Origin: JACMRI01 sp043778625
Lineage (GTDB): Bacteria; Bacteroidota; Bacteroidia; UBA4408
Direction of reading: 5' to 3'
Assembly: GCA_043778625.1 (NCBI GenBank)
Contig: JAYWFU010000108.1
Location: 1-64,000, forward strand
Length of the DNA: 64,000 bases
Shown here piece by piece: positions 18,040 to 27,264 of the stretch. Both the position numbers and the translations under genes were made by a program. The notes under the pieces are model-generated. The model had not been told where the DNA came from and searched no databases. It worked only from the letters and a program-made list of their open reading frames with translations. The stretch's first letter is position 1. Each line of letters opens with the position of its first letter.

Positions 18040-19049
18040 GTGGTAAGGCCGTGTGGGGTTAATTTAAACGATTGTATATTTCCTCCAAATTGTTGTAAGG
18101 CTCTGGCTACCTTGTTTTTAGTGGTGTTGGGGCAATAAAAAAACATAAATCCACCGCCTCCAGCACCTGATATTTTTCCGCCAGTAGCACCTGCGGCAAG
18201 TGCGGCATCGTATATTTCGTCTATTTGAGTAGTGGTTATACTTGCAGCCATTTGTTTTTTGTTGTGCCAACCGTGTTGTAGCACTTCGCCTAGTTTGTGT
18301 AGTTCGCCACGTAGCAAAGCCTCTTTCATGTGCAAGGCTTGCTCTTTGAGGTTGTGCATAGCATCTATGGCTTGCGTGTTGTTGTTTTCAACATTCTTTA
18401 CTTGGTCGGTTATTATTTTAGCTGACGATCGCTGTGTGGCAGTGTAGTAAAGTAACAGGCTTAAATCGAGTTCGTTCAATACTTCCGATTTTAATTGCAA
18501 TGGATTAACAATAACTCTATCATTGGCTAAAAATTCCATAAAATTAACCCCTCCAAATGTGGCTGCGTATTGGTCTTGTTTTCCGCCTGCCATTAACAAA
18601 TCTACACGCTCAATTTCGTAGGCAAGGTGTGCTATATCGTAGTTGCCTAAGGGTAAGTGCAACCACTCTACAAACGCACCTAACAAAGATACCATAATAG
18701 TGCTACTTGTGCCTAAGCCTGAGCCTTGTGGGGCTTCAATATGCGAGGTTAATTTAAACGATAATGGTTGTTGTGTAAACTGTTTTACCACACGATTATA
18801 CACCCCAATTACGAGTTCAAAATCTTTATTGTGCGCTAACTCAAGTGCACTATCCACTACCAATGTTTGGTTGGTGGTATCGTTTACAAATTCTATTTTT
18901 CCGTTATTAGTAGGTTCAATAGTGGTATAGGCGTATAGGTTAATAGTGGCGTTGAGTATGGCGCCACCAAACAGTTCGGAGTACGGCGACACGTCAGTGC
19001 CTCCGCCCGCAAGCCCTATGCGTAATGGTGCTTTGCTACGTATTAGCAT
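18024..19049 (-). CDS. hddA: GHMP kinase, probable D-glycero-alpha-D-manno-heptose-7-phosphate kinase
   Basis: 341 residues. APLRIGLAGGGTDVSPYSE at the N-terminus, GSGLGTSSTIMVSLLGAF near 112 (ATP-binding GHMP motif) and GGKISGAGGGGFMFFY near 290 are the three GHMP kinase motifs; the GGGTDV opening is typical of the HddA branch. It phosphorylates heptose 7-phosphate at C1 on the way to GDP-heptose. It overlaps gmhA by 16 bp and the GT4 gene by 7 bp. A fucokinase-like activity is the main alternative. Confidence 0.82.
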   Translation of the reverse strand: MLIRSKAPLRIGLAGGGTDVSPYSELFGGAILNATINLYAYTTIEPTNNGKIEFVNDTTNQTLVVDSALELAHNKDFELVIGVYNRVVKQFTQQPLSFKLTSHIEAPQGSGLGTSSTIMVSLLGAFVEWLHLPLGNYDIAHLAYEIERVDLLMAGGKQDQYAATFGGVNFMEFLANDRVIVNPLQLKSEVLNELDLSLLLYYTATQRSSAKIITDQVKNVENNNTQAIDAMHNLKEQALHMKEALLRGELHKLGEVLQHGWHNKKQMAASITTTQIDEIYDAALAAGATGGKISGAGGGGFMFFYCPNTTKNKVARALQQFGGNIQSFKLTPHGLTTWTIL

Positions 19050-20206
19050 TGTTGTATGGATTGATTATGTAATTTAATAATTTCGGACACAAATACTTCC
19101 CACTCGTATTTTTTCTTTTCTTCTTTCATACCCTGTGTAAATTCTGCTTGCTTATTTAACGTAAAATAATTTACAATAGCGTCCGCTATAGCTGTGGCGT
19201 TAGGGGCGCATACGTAACCACATTTACCATCAGGAATAATTTCGGCAAGGCCGCCTACATTGGTTACAATAGTTGGTGTTTCGTAATGAAACGAAACCTG
19301 TGTAACCCCACTCTGCGTAGCATTACGGTAAGGTAGTGCTACTAAATTAGTGGCACTAAAAAACACTTTAACCTCGTCGTTGGGTATAAAACGAGTGTGT
19401 AGTAGTATGTTGCTACTATTGTTAGATGCCTTTATTAAGGCATTGTACGGGGCTTCGTCCTCGTAATATTCGCCTGCTACTATTAATTTTATATTTTGGG
19501 TTTTAATACGTTCGTCAGCCATTGCCTCTAGCAGCATATCTAATCCTTTGTAGTGGCGTATTAATCCAAAAAATAGTACTACCTTATCATCAGCACCTAT
19601 GCCTAATTTTGCACGTGCTTCGTGCTGCGGTATTGGTGCGCCAAAGGCAGTATACAACGGGTGTAGTAAGCGTTTGCGGTGTGGCGTATTAGTAAATTTT
19701 AACAAATCGTGCATTACGGCTTCGCTCATGGTTACAAAAGCTTTGCAGCCGTTTACAAAATAGCGGGTAAATAATTTATCGCCCACTCTAGGTTCATGCG
19801 GTAGTACATTATCAGTAATAGCCATAACGTTTATGCTTTTGTTAAGCATACGACAAATGCTCCCTAAGGCAGGGCCCATGAAAGGAATCCAGTAACGAAT
19901 AATAATTAAATGAGGCTGTTGAGCATTAATAAATCGGGCTGTTTTGAGCCATGATAACGGATTGACGCTATTAATTAACGTATGAATTGTAACGCCCTTG
20001 GGTGCTGCGCCAGTAGTGTGATATTGTGTTGTACCAGGAAATAAAAAACTAGGATATTGCAACGAATAACTGATAATGCTAGCCTCGTGCCCTTGTGCAG
20101 TAAGGGCTTGGCAAAATAATTCGTCAAACGATGCTAAGCCACCACGTAGTGGGTAGGCTGGCCCTATGATAATTATTTTTTTGGATATAGTTAAATCAGT
20201 ATTCAT
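19043..20206 (-). CDS. glycosyltransferase family 4
   Basis: 387 residues with a GT-B fold: N-terminal IIIIGPAYPLRGGLASFDEL (acceptor side), and a C-terminal donor domain with VVLFFGLIRHYKGLDMLLEAM near 209 and the E-x7-E region around HYETPTIVTNVGGLAEII near 310. The GLASF and PLRGG opening is common in Bacteroidota GT4 enzymes of envelope glycan clusters. Donor and acceptor unknown. It lies 18 nt after the GT2 gene and overlaps hddA by 7 bp. Confidence 0.88.
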   Translation of the reverse strand: MNTDLTISKKIIIIGPAYPLRGGLASFDELFCQALTAQGHEASIISYSLQYPSFLFPGTTQYHTTGAAPKGVTIHTLINSVNPLSWLKTARFINAQQPHLIIIRYWIPFMGPALGSICRMLNKSINVMAITDNVLPHEPRVGDKLFTRYFVNGCKAFVTMSEAVMHDLLKFTNTPHRKRLLHPLYTAFGAPIPQHEARAKLGIGADDKVVLFFGLIRHYKGLDMLLEAMADERIKTQNIKLIVAGEYYEDEAPYNALIKASNNSSNILLHTRFIPNDEVKVFFSATNLVALPYRNATQSGVTQVSFHYETPTIVTNVGGLAEIIPDGKCGYVCAPNATAIADAIVNYFTLNKQAEFTQGMKEEKKKYEWEVFVSEIIKLHNQSIQQC

Positions 20207-20224
20207 TAGTTAATTATACAACTG

Positions 20225-21178
20225 TTATACTTTTTTTTCAATTAAATAATGGTTACGAGTACTTGAGTTACGCCCAATAAGTTCGCCAATAAAACCCGCT
20301 AAAAATAGTTGCGTACCTATAATCATGGCCACCAATGCCAAGTAAAACAAGGGTTGTGAAGTTACATCGCGCGTAGCAGAATGTAATATCCAAGCGTGAA
20401 TTATTTTTTCGACAAGCAACCAAATTGAAATTAAACCTCCTAACAAAAACATTACGCTACCTACTGCACCAAAAAAGTGCATTGGTCGTTTCCCAAATTT
20501 TGACACAAAGGTAATGGTCATTAAATCAAGGAAACCATTTACAAATCGTTCAAATCCAAATTTAGTAGTGCCGTATTTGCGCTCACGGTGTTGTACTTCT
20601 TTTTCAGCTATTTTGCTAAAGCCCGCCCACTTAGCTATTACGGGTATGTAGCGGTGCATTTCGCCATACACTTCAATGCTTTTTACTACATCGGCTTTGT
20701 AGGCTTTAAGTCCGCAGTTAAAGTCGTTAAGCTGTATTCCACTCATACTGCGGGTTGCCGCATTAAATAGTTTAGTAGGTATAGTTTTGGTAAGTGGGTC
20801 GTAGCGTTTTTTCTTCCAGCCGCTCACTAGGTCTAATCCATCAACGGTTATCATTTTGTACAGGTCGGGTATTTCTTCGGGGCTGTCTTGCAGGTCAGCA
20901 TCCATAGTTATAACTACACTGCCTTGCGTGGCCTCAAATCCCACATTAAGCGCTGCCGATTTACCATAATTCCTACGAAATTTTATGCCTCGTACGTTAG
21001 CATTTTGTTGTTGTAATTGTTCAATTACTTGCCACGAATTGTCTTTAGAACCATCGTCAATAAACAAAATTTCGTACGAGTAGTTATTTTCCGTCATTAC
21101 CTTAACTATCCAGTTATGTAGTTCGGGTAAGGATTCGTCTTCGTTAAATAAGGGTATTACTATTGATAAGTTAAGCAT
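20225..21178 (-). CDS. membrane-bound family 2 glycosyltransferase (DPM/GtrB type)
   Basis: 317 residues. LSIVIPLFNEDESLPELHNW, FIDDGSKDNSW and ITMDADLQDSPEEIPDL place the GT-A domain in the dolichol-phosphate-mannose synthase/GtrB/ArnC branch, which loads a sugar on undecaprenyl phosphate. Two C-terminal membrane helices (about 228-253 and 273-302) fit that group. First gene of the six-gene minus-strand operon that continues through GT4, hddA, gmhA and the AAA/DUF4276 pair. Confidence 0.9.
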   Translation of the reverse strand: MLNLSIVIPLFNEDESLPELHNWIVKVMTENNYSYEILFIDDGSKDNSWQVIEQLQQQNANVRGIKFRRNYGKSAALNVGFEATQGSVVITMDADLQDSPEEIPDLYKMITVDGLDLVSGWKKKRYDPLTKTIPTKLFNAATRSMSGIQLNDFNCGLKAYKADVVKSIEVYGEMHRYIPVIAKWAGFSKIAEKEVQHRERKYGTTKFGFERFVNGFLDLMTITFVSKFGKRPMHFFGAVGSVMFLLGGLISIWLLVEKIIHAWILHSATRDVTSQPLFYLALVAMIIGTQLFLAGFIGELIGRNSSTRNHYLIEKKV

Positions 21179-21310
21179 TGGTTAAATAATGTATTTGTGT
21201 TTAAAAATACATTAAAATTTTAGCTATGCTTTATTTTTTTTGTTTTTTGTTGTACCTCTTAGTTTTTACCTTTTTTTAATTAAAAAAACACCTTGCTTAA
21301 ATTTTAAAAA

Positions 21311-21318
21311 TAACTTTG
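21311..21318 (+). promoter_or_regulatory. -7 promoter element (TAACTTTG) before the 53-aa membrane protein gene
   Basis: TAACTTTG is a perfect TAnnTTTG match, about 50 nt before the ATG at 21370. The nearest upstream TTG (21293-21295) is only 15 nt away, shorter than the usual 18-21, so the -33 half is uncertain. Confidence 0.5.
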
Positions 21319-21369
21319 TATAACATTAATAAATTAAATAGTTACACAAATTATTTATACTAAGAAACC

Positions 21370-21531
21370 ATGCTCGAAAAAATTATTTACTACCTCGACC
21401 CACGTACATTTTTTAATCGCAAAAAAGGCGGGGATATTAATACTACCATGATGCATGGTATGAACCGTATATCCATCATTATGTTTATAGTATGCTTGTG
21501 TGTTATAGCCTATAAATACCTACACCAATAA
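21370..21531 (+). CDS. 53-residue single-helix membrane protein
   Basis: The frame from ATG 21370 encodes 53 residues: a soluble N-terminus (MLEKIIYYLDPRTFFNRKKG), the segment TTMMHGMNRISI, and one membrane helix (IIMFIVCLCVIAYKYL). The MMHGxNRIS-helix layout resembles small conserved Bacteroidota proteins of the DUF6728 type as I remember them, a tentative link. It has its own TAnnTTTG element upstream and a strong hairpin terminator just after, which supports a real short gene. Confidence 0.68.
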   Translation: MLEKIIYYLDPRTFFNRKKGGDINTTMMHGMNRISIIMFIVCLCVIAYKYLHQ

Positions 21532-21550
21532 TAAAACGTTAGTTAAATGT

Positions 21551-21596
21551 AAAATTTACGTTATCAATTTAATTAATAATTGATAACGTAAATTTT
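21551..21596. terminator. 19-bp perfect hairpin terminator
   Basis: AAAATTTACGTTATCAATT (21551-21569) pairs perfectly with AATTGATAACGTAAATTTT (21578-21596) around an 8-nt loop, 20 nt after the small-protein stop and 52 nt before the macroglobulin gene. Confidence 0.8.
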
Positions 21597-21647
21597 ATTG
21601 TGCATACCATTCATATCAACTATTCTTAAAAAAAACTGTATTAAAAA

Positions 21648-24600
21648 ATGAAAGTAGTAAAATTAGTAACGCTAGTAATAGCAATGATAGTAGTACACTC
21701 GTGTGGTAAAAAAGATACAGCTAATTTTAACTCCGACTTATCGTTGTTTACAGAGTACATTACTAGTTTTACATCAGGCTATACTTCCTCTCAAAGTGAT
21801 ATTAGGGTGCAACTGGCGTTTACTAAAAACGAATGGAAAGCCAACCAAGAACTTGACGAAGATTTGTTTGATATTGACCCTAGCATAAAAGGCAAGGTAG
21901 TAGCACTTTCGGGTAATACTGTGGCTTTTATTCCTGGGGAGAAACTACAACAAAATCAAGAGTATAAAGTTTCATTTAAACTAAATAAAGTAATTAGCGT
22001 AGCAAAAGAGATACGAGAATTTAACTTTACAATTAAAACGATTAAGCAAGATTTTGTGGTAGAAACTCACGACTTACAATCGTACAGCAAAGATTGGCAA
22101 TACCTCAACGGAACGCTAAAAACCGCTGACAACATGAACATTGAAGATGCTGTACAATTAATAACAGCGGTACACAATGGTAAAAAGCTAGCCGTAAAAT
22201 TTGATAAAGGAATAACTAACGTTACCGAATTCAAATTTATAATTGATAGCATACCTTGCATTGCTAACGATGCTAACCTAGAAATTAATTATAACGGAAG
22301 CGCACTAAGTATTGAGCAAAAAGGACAACTGTTAGTAGCAACAGCGGGTAAAAACAATTTTAAAATTGTAAAAATTGAGGTAGACGAATTAACTAATCAA
22401 ACTTTGTTAATTAATTTTTCTCAACCCTTAAAAAAAGACCAAAATTTAAGTGGTTTAGTGGCCGTAGAATCAGCTACTAATCTACGCTATGTAACTAATG
22501 GCAACGTACTCAAAGTGTTTTTTGAAGAGCCATTAAATGGCAATATGTTAGTGGAAGTGTTTGAGGGTATTGAAAGCGATTATGGGTTTAAGATGAATCC
22601 TACATTTACCCAAAAAGTATTTTTTGAACAAATAAAACCGGGAGTTAAATTCATTAAAAATGGTACACTATTGCCAAGTTCTAATAATTTAAAAATTAAT
22701 TTTCAGGCAGCTAATCTAAGTGCGGTTGATGTTAAGGTGTATAAAATTTACAAGGATAATATCTTGCAATTTTTGCAAGATAATAATATTAACGGCAAGC
22801 GTAATTTAAAGCAAGTCGGGCAAGCGGTGGCTACCAAAACCATTAATTTAAAAGAAAATAGCATTGTAAATTATAGCAAATGGAATACCTATGCGCTTGA
22901 TTTATCCAAACTAATAACTACCGAAGCGGGCGCAATATATCGTGTAGAATTTTCGTTTAAAAAAGCCTATTCGCTGTATAAATGTACAGCCACTACTGAT
23001 GAAGAAGAGAGCGAATACGAACAAGAAGAGCAAAACGAAAACGATATAAATTACAGCGGTACAGGCGAAGATTATGATTACGGCGACTACTACGGCTACG
23101 GCGATAACGAAGACCCCTGTAGTAATTATTATTACACCTACAACAAAATAGGCACTAACGTATTAGCTACTGATTTGGGCGTAATAGCTAAGCGTGGCGA
23201 GGATAAATCGTATTTTGTGGCAGTGGCTAATATTGTTACCACCGAACCCGTATCGGGCGCTACGGTGGACTTGTACGATTATCAACAACAAAAAACAGCT
23301 ACCTCAACCACCGATGGCGATGGCGTAAGTAGTTTTCAACTAACTAAATACGCCTATTTTGCTATTGTTACCAAGGATAAAAATGTAACGTATATTAAAT
23401 TAGACGATGGTCTGTCGCTATCCACGAGTAATTTTGATGTAAGCGGCGAAATTTTACAAAAAGGTCTCAAAGGCTATATATACGGCGAACGCGGCGTGTG
23501 GCGTCCTGGCGATAGTTTGTACTTATCATTTATTTTAAACGATAATGCTAATAAATTACCTGCTACACACCCCATTAAATTTAAGCTGTCGGACCCTAAC
23601 GGAAAAGTGGCGTATCAAACTATACAAAAATATAACGCACTTAATCATTATAAATTTGTAGTGCCTACTAACGATGATGATTTAACAGGTAATTGGGAAG
23701 CCTTAATTAGCGTGGGAGGCGCACGTTTTTACAAAAACATAAAGATAGAAACTATAAAACCCAACCGATTAAAAATTCGTAATAGTTTTAACGATGCGGT
23801 GCTTTCATCAAGCAAACCCAACATTAATAATGTGCAAGTAACATGGATGCACGGTGCTATTGCCAAAGATTTAAAAATGGAGGTGCAAGCTAAATTTTCG
23901 GAGCAAGGCACTACGTTTAAAAATTATAGCAATTATATATTTAACGACCCCGCACGCAAGTTTGCTACGGAAGATGTAAACGTATTTTCAGGACAAATTA
24001 ATGGGCAAGGGCAAGCATCGGTGGCTATAAACCCAACATTAACAAGCGAAGCACCAGGTATGCTTAAAGCAACGTTTATTACCAAAGTGTATGAAGATGG
24101 GGGAGATGTAAGTACTGATGTAGCAAGCACTACCTACTCGCCCTACGCCACTTATGTGGGTATTAAAGAGCCTACTGCTAACCGTTACGGTATGCTGGAA
24201 ACAAAGGTAACTAACACGTTTGAAATTGTTACGGTGGACGAAAACGGAAAACCTAAATCAGTAAAAAATTTGGAAGTAAACGTGTACAAAGTAGATTCGC
24301 GCTGGTGGTGGGACGCCTCATACGATAACCTTTCGAGCTATAATTCATCTACCGTAAAAACAGCCTACAAAACCTTTAAGCTAACTACTAACGCTACAGG
24401 CAAAGGGATAGTGCAGTTTGCCGTAGCCGACGAAGAATATGGTAGATATCTAATACGTGCTAAAGATGCCGTTGGCGGGCATGCTACAGGGCAAACGGTG
24501 TATATTGACCAACCGTATTGGTCAGCCAAGAGCCACGAAACCGATGGCGATGCGGCTAATAAATTAGTATTTTCAACTGATAAAACTACCTATAATGTAG

Positions 24601-27155
24601 GCGATAAAGCCAAAGTGTTTTTTCCGTCGAGTGCGGGAGGTAGGGCATTAATAGCCATTGAAAATGGCACTAAAGTAGTGCATACATTTTGGGTAAAAAC
24701 TACCGCTAACGAAACTCAAGCAGAGTTTGCAATAACCGAGGCAATGGCTCCTAATGTGTATATTAACATTAGTTTATTGCAGCCACATGCAGCCACTACC
24801 AACGATTTGCCCATACGCATGTATGGCGTAATACCTATTGAAGTAGTAAACAAAAATACCATACTCACTCCACAAATAACTATGCCAGAGGTATTAAAAC
24901 CTGAACAAACTACTTCAGTTAAAATAAGCGAAAAACAAGGTAAACCCATGACTTATACCATTGCCGTGGTAGACGAAGGCTTGTTGGATTTAACCCGTTT
25001 TGCAACACCCAATGCTTGGAATAGTTTTTATACCCGCGAAGCACTTGGCGTGCGAACTTGGGACGTATACGACGATGTAATTGGTGCTTACGGAGGTAAA
25101 GTTAACCAAGTATTTAGTATTGGTGGAGATGCTGATTTGGGCGGAGGTAAAGCCAAAAAAGCCAATAGGTTTACACCTGTGGTTATGTACTTGGGGCCGT
25201 TTACATTAGCTAAGGGCGAAACCAAAACACATCAACTAAAATTACCCAAATACATAGGTTCGGTTAAAACAATGGTGGTAGCTGCTGATGCTGCAACGAG
25301 TGCTTACGGTTGTGCCGAAAAAATTACACCTGTGCGCAATCCACTAATGGTATTGGCGTCGTTACCGCGCAAAATTTCTCCGTCCGAAAAAGTAACAATA
25401 CCCGTTACGGTTTTTGCTATGGAAAAACAAGTGAAGAATGTAACCCTTCAACTAAAAACTAATAATGCCGTAAAGGTGATTGGTAGCACAACACAAGCCA
25501 TTACCTTTACTACCCCCGACGAAAAAATGGCGTATTTTAACCTCGAAGTAGGTAACGTTACTGGCATAGGCAAAGTACAAATAATAGCTACATCGGGCAA
25601 GGAAGTTTCGGTGTACGATGTGGAGATAGACGTTACCAACCCTAACCCTGTAACCAACACATTTACTGATGTATTGCTTGCACCTAATAGTTCACAAACC
25701 ATTGCATGGCAAACCTTTGGCGTAAGTGGTAGCAACAAAGCTAGGCTCGAAATATCATCAATGCCTACCATTGATTTTAACCGAAGATTAGATTATTTAA
25801 TACAATATCCGCACGGTTGCGTGGAGCAAACATCGTCCAGCGCTTTCCCACAATTGTATTTGGCTGATGTTATGGATATTGATGCTACACGTGCGCAAGT
25901 AATACAAAAAAACATAACGGCGGCTATTCAGCGTTTGGGTAGTTTTCAGCTTTCGAGTGGAGGATTATCGTATTGGCAAGGTGGTGGCATTGCCGATGAT
26001 TGGGGTACGTCGTATGCGGGGCATTTTTTAATAGAGGCCGAACGCAAGGGCTATATACTCCCTATTAATTTTAAAACTAAATGGATAGGCTACCAACAAA
26101 AAATTGCAAAAATGTGGCGTTACGAAACCGCCTATGGCAATGATATTGCACAGGCCTATCGGCTTTATACGTTAGCTTTAGCGGGCAGTGCCGACTTATC
26201 GTCAATGAACCGCTTGCGCGAAACGGTGGGTATATCTAACGAAACCAAACTACGCCTAGCCGCTGCCTATGCAATAGCTAAGCAAAACGCCGCTGGTTTA
26301 GCATTATTAACTACGGCTAAAATTGATGAGGAATATAGCCCTAACTATGAGTATTACTACTATGGTTCAGCCGACCGCACACGTGCAATGGCATTAGAAA
26401 CAATGTTACTACTTGGCAAAAAACAACAATCGTTTACCATGGCCATAGCCCTTGCTAAGCAACTAAGTAGCAACCAGTGGATGAGTACCCAAAGTACAGC
26501 GTATGGTTTGTATGCGATGTCGAAATTTGCGCAAGCCAATGGAAGTAAGGGCATTGATGTAAGTTATACGAGCCAAGGCAAAATGCAAGCCCTAAAAACA
26601 GGCAAAGCAGTAGCGGATAAAAAGCTAGTGGCACTGGTGGGTAATAATACTTTAACACTTAAAAACAACAAAAATAATACGGTGTATGTACGAGTATTAA
26701 ATTCGGGCATATTACCAGTAGGCAACGAACAACCCGCCAAGAGCGGTGTAACAGCCACCGTAGTGTTTAAAGACCGTAAGGGTAATACCATACAGGTAGC
26801 TAAAATTGCACAAGGTACTGAGTTTGTGGCTCAAGTAACTTTGCATAGCGAGCGTGACGAACGTGTACAAAACATTGCGCTATCGCAAATATTACCCTCA
26901 GGGTTCGAAATTGTAAACACACGTTATGCTGATACCGATGATGGTTTTAAAAACCTTGCTGACTATATTGATATTAGAGACGACCGTGCTAACTATTATT
27001 TTAGCATGACGGCAGGCGAAACAAAAACGTTTAAAGTATTATTAAACGCTTCGTACCTAGGTACTTATTATTTGCCAGGCATACAAGCTGAAGCCATGTA
27101 CGACAATACATTTATGGCACGTACCAAGGGGCAATGGGTGGAGGTAGTTAAGTAA
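21648..27155 (+). CDS. alpha-2-macroglobulin family lipoprotein
   Basis: 1835 residues. A lipobox (VIAMIVVHSC, Cys at about 19) makes it a lipoprotein. Macroglobulin beta-domains fill the N-terminal half, with an acidic Tyr/Asp/Glu-rich insertion around 440-490. VDEGLLDLTRF near 1106 and the ALGVRTWDVYDDVIGAYGG segment are family markers. The thioester motif is intact: PHGCVEQTSS with Cys1391-Val-Glu-Gln1394. Bacterial A2Ms trap invading proteases in the periplasm or at the surface and in many proteobacteria pair with penicillin-binding protein PbpC; no pbpC lies nearby. Preceded by a terminator, so it has its own transcript. Confidence 0.93.
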   Translation: MKVVKLVTLVIAMIVVHSCGKKDTANFNSDLSLFTEYITSFTSGYTSSQSDIRVQLAFTKNEWKANQELDEDLFDIDPSIKGKVVALSGNTVAFIPGEKLQQNQEYKVSFKLNKVISVAKEIREFNFTIKTIKQDFVVETHDLQSYSKDWQYLNGTLKTADNMNIEDAVQLITAVHNGKKLAVKFDKGITNVTEFKFIIDSIPCIANDANLEINYNGSALSIEQKGQLLVATAGKNNFKIVKIEVDELTNQTLLINFSQPLKKDQNLSGLVAVESATNLRYVTNGNVLKVFFEEPLNGNMLVEVFEGIESDYGFKMNPTFTQKVFFEQIKPGVKFIKNGTLLPSSNNLKINFQAANLSAVDVKVYKIYKDNILQFLQDNNINGKRNLKQVGQAVATKTINLKENSIVNYSKWNTYALDLSKLITTEAGAIYRVEFSFKKAYSLYKCTATTDEEESEYEQEEQNENDINYSGTGEDYDYGDYYGYGDNEDPCSNYYYTYNKIGTNVLATDLGVIAKRGEDKSYFVAVANIVTTEPVSGATVDLYDYQQQKTATSTTDGDGVSSFQLTKYAYFAIVTKDKNVTYIKLDDGLSLSTSNFDVSGEILQKGLKGYIYGERGVWRPGDSLYLSFILNDNANKLPATHPIKFKLSDPNGKVAYQTIQKYNALNHYKFVVPTNDDDLTGNWEALISVGGARFYKNIKIETIKPNRLKIRNSFNDAVLSSSKPNINNVQVTWMHGAIAKDLKMEVQAKFSEQGTTFKNYSNYIFNDPARKFATEDVNVFSGQINGQGQASVAINPTLTSEAPGMLKATFITKVYEDGGDVSTDVASTTYSPYATYVGIKEPTANRYGMLETKVTNTFEIVTVDENGKPKSVKNLEVNVYKVDSRWWWDASYDNLSSYNSSTVKTAYKTFKLTTNATGKGIVQFAVADEEYGRYLIRAKDAVGGHATGQTVYIDQPYWSAKSHETDGDAANKLVFSTDKTTYNVGDKAKVFFPSSAGGRALIAIENGTKVVHTFWVKTTANETQAEFAITEAMAPNVYINISLLQPHAATTNDLPIRMYGVIPIEVVNKNTILTPQITMPEVLKPEQTTSVKISEKQGKPMTYTIAVVDEGLLDLTRFATPNAWNSFYTREALGVRTWDVYDDVIGAYGGKVNQVFSIGGDADLGGGKAKKANRFTPVVMYLGPFTLAKGETKTHQLKLPKYIGSVKTMVVAADAATSAYGCAEKITPVRNPLMVLASLPRKISPSEKVTIPVTVFAMEKQVKNVTLQLKTNNAVKVIGSTTQAITFTTPDEKMAYFNLEVGNVTGIGKVQIIATSGKEVSVYDVEIDVTNPNPVTNTFTDVLLAPNSSQTIAWQTFGVSGSNKARLEISSMPTIDFNRRLDYLIQYPHGCVEQTSSSAFPQLYLADVMDIDATRAQVIQKNITAAIQRLGSFQLSSGGLSYWQGGGIADDWGTSYAGHFLIEAERKGYILPINFKTKWIGYQQKIAKMWRYETAYGNDIAQAYRLYTLALAGSADLSSMNRLRETVGISNETKLRLAAAYAIAKQNAAGLALLTTAKIDEEYSPNYEYYYYGSADRTRAMALETMLLLGKKQQSFTMAIALAKQLSSNQWMSTQSTAYGLYAMSKFAQANGSKGIDVSYTSQGKMQALKTGKAVADKKLVALVGNNTLTLKNNKNNTVYVRVLNSGILPVGNEQPAKSGVTATVVFKDRKGNTIQVAKIAQGTEFVAQVTLHSERDERVQNIALSQILPSGFEIVNTRYADTDDGFKNLADYIDIRDDRANYYFSMTAGETKTFKVLLNASYLGTYYLPGIQAEAMYDNTFMARTKGQWVEVVK

Positions 27156-27212
27156 ATTACCAATTATTAATTTTGTAATAATATTATAACTATTGTAGTA
27201 TTATTCGCCCCA

Positions 27213-27230
27213 TTTCGTGAGTACACGAAA
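27213..27230. repeat. short inverted repeat between convergent genes
   Basis: TTTCGTG at 27213-27219 and CACGAAA at 27224-27230, spaced by AGTA, lie between the macroglobulin stop and the M4 protease stop. It could end transcription from either side, though the stem is short. Confidence 0.4.
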
Positions 27231-27264
27231 CGAGGTAGTGAAACAATTATTTATATGTGCCGTA

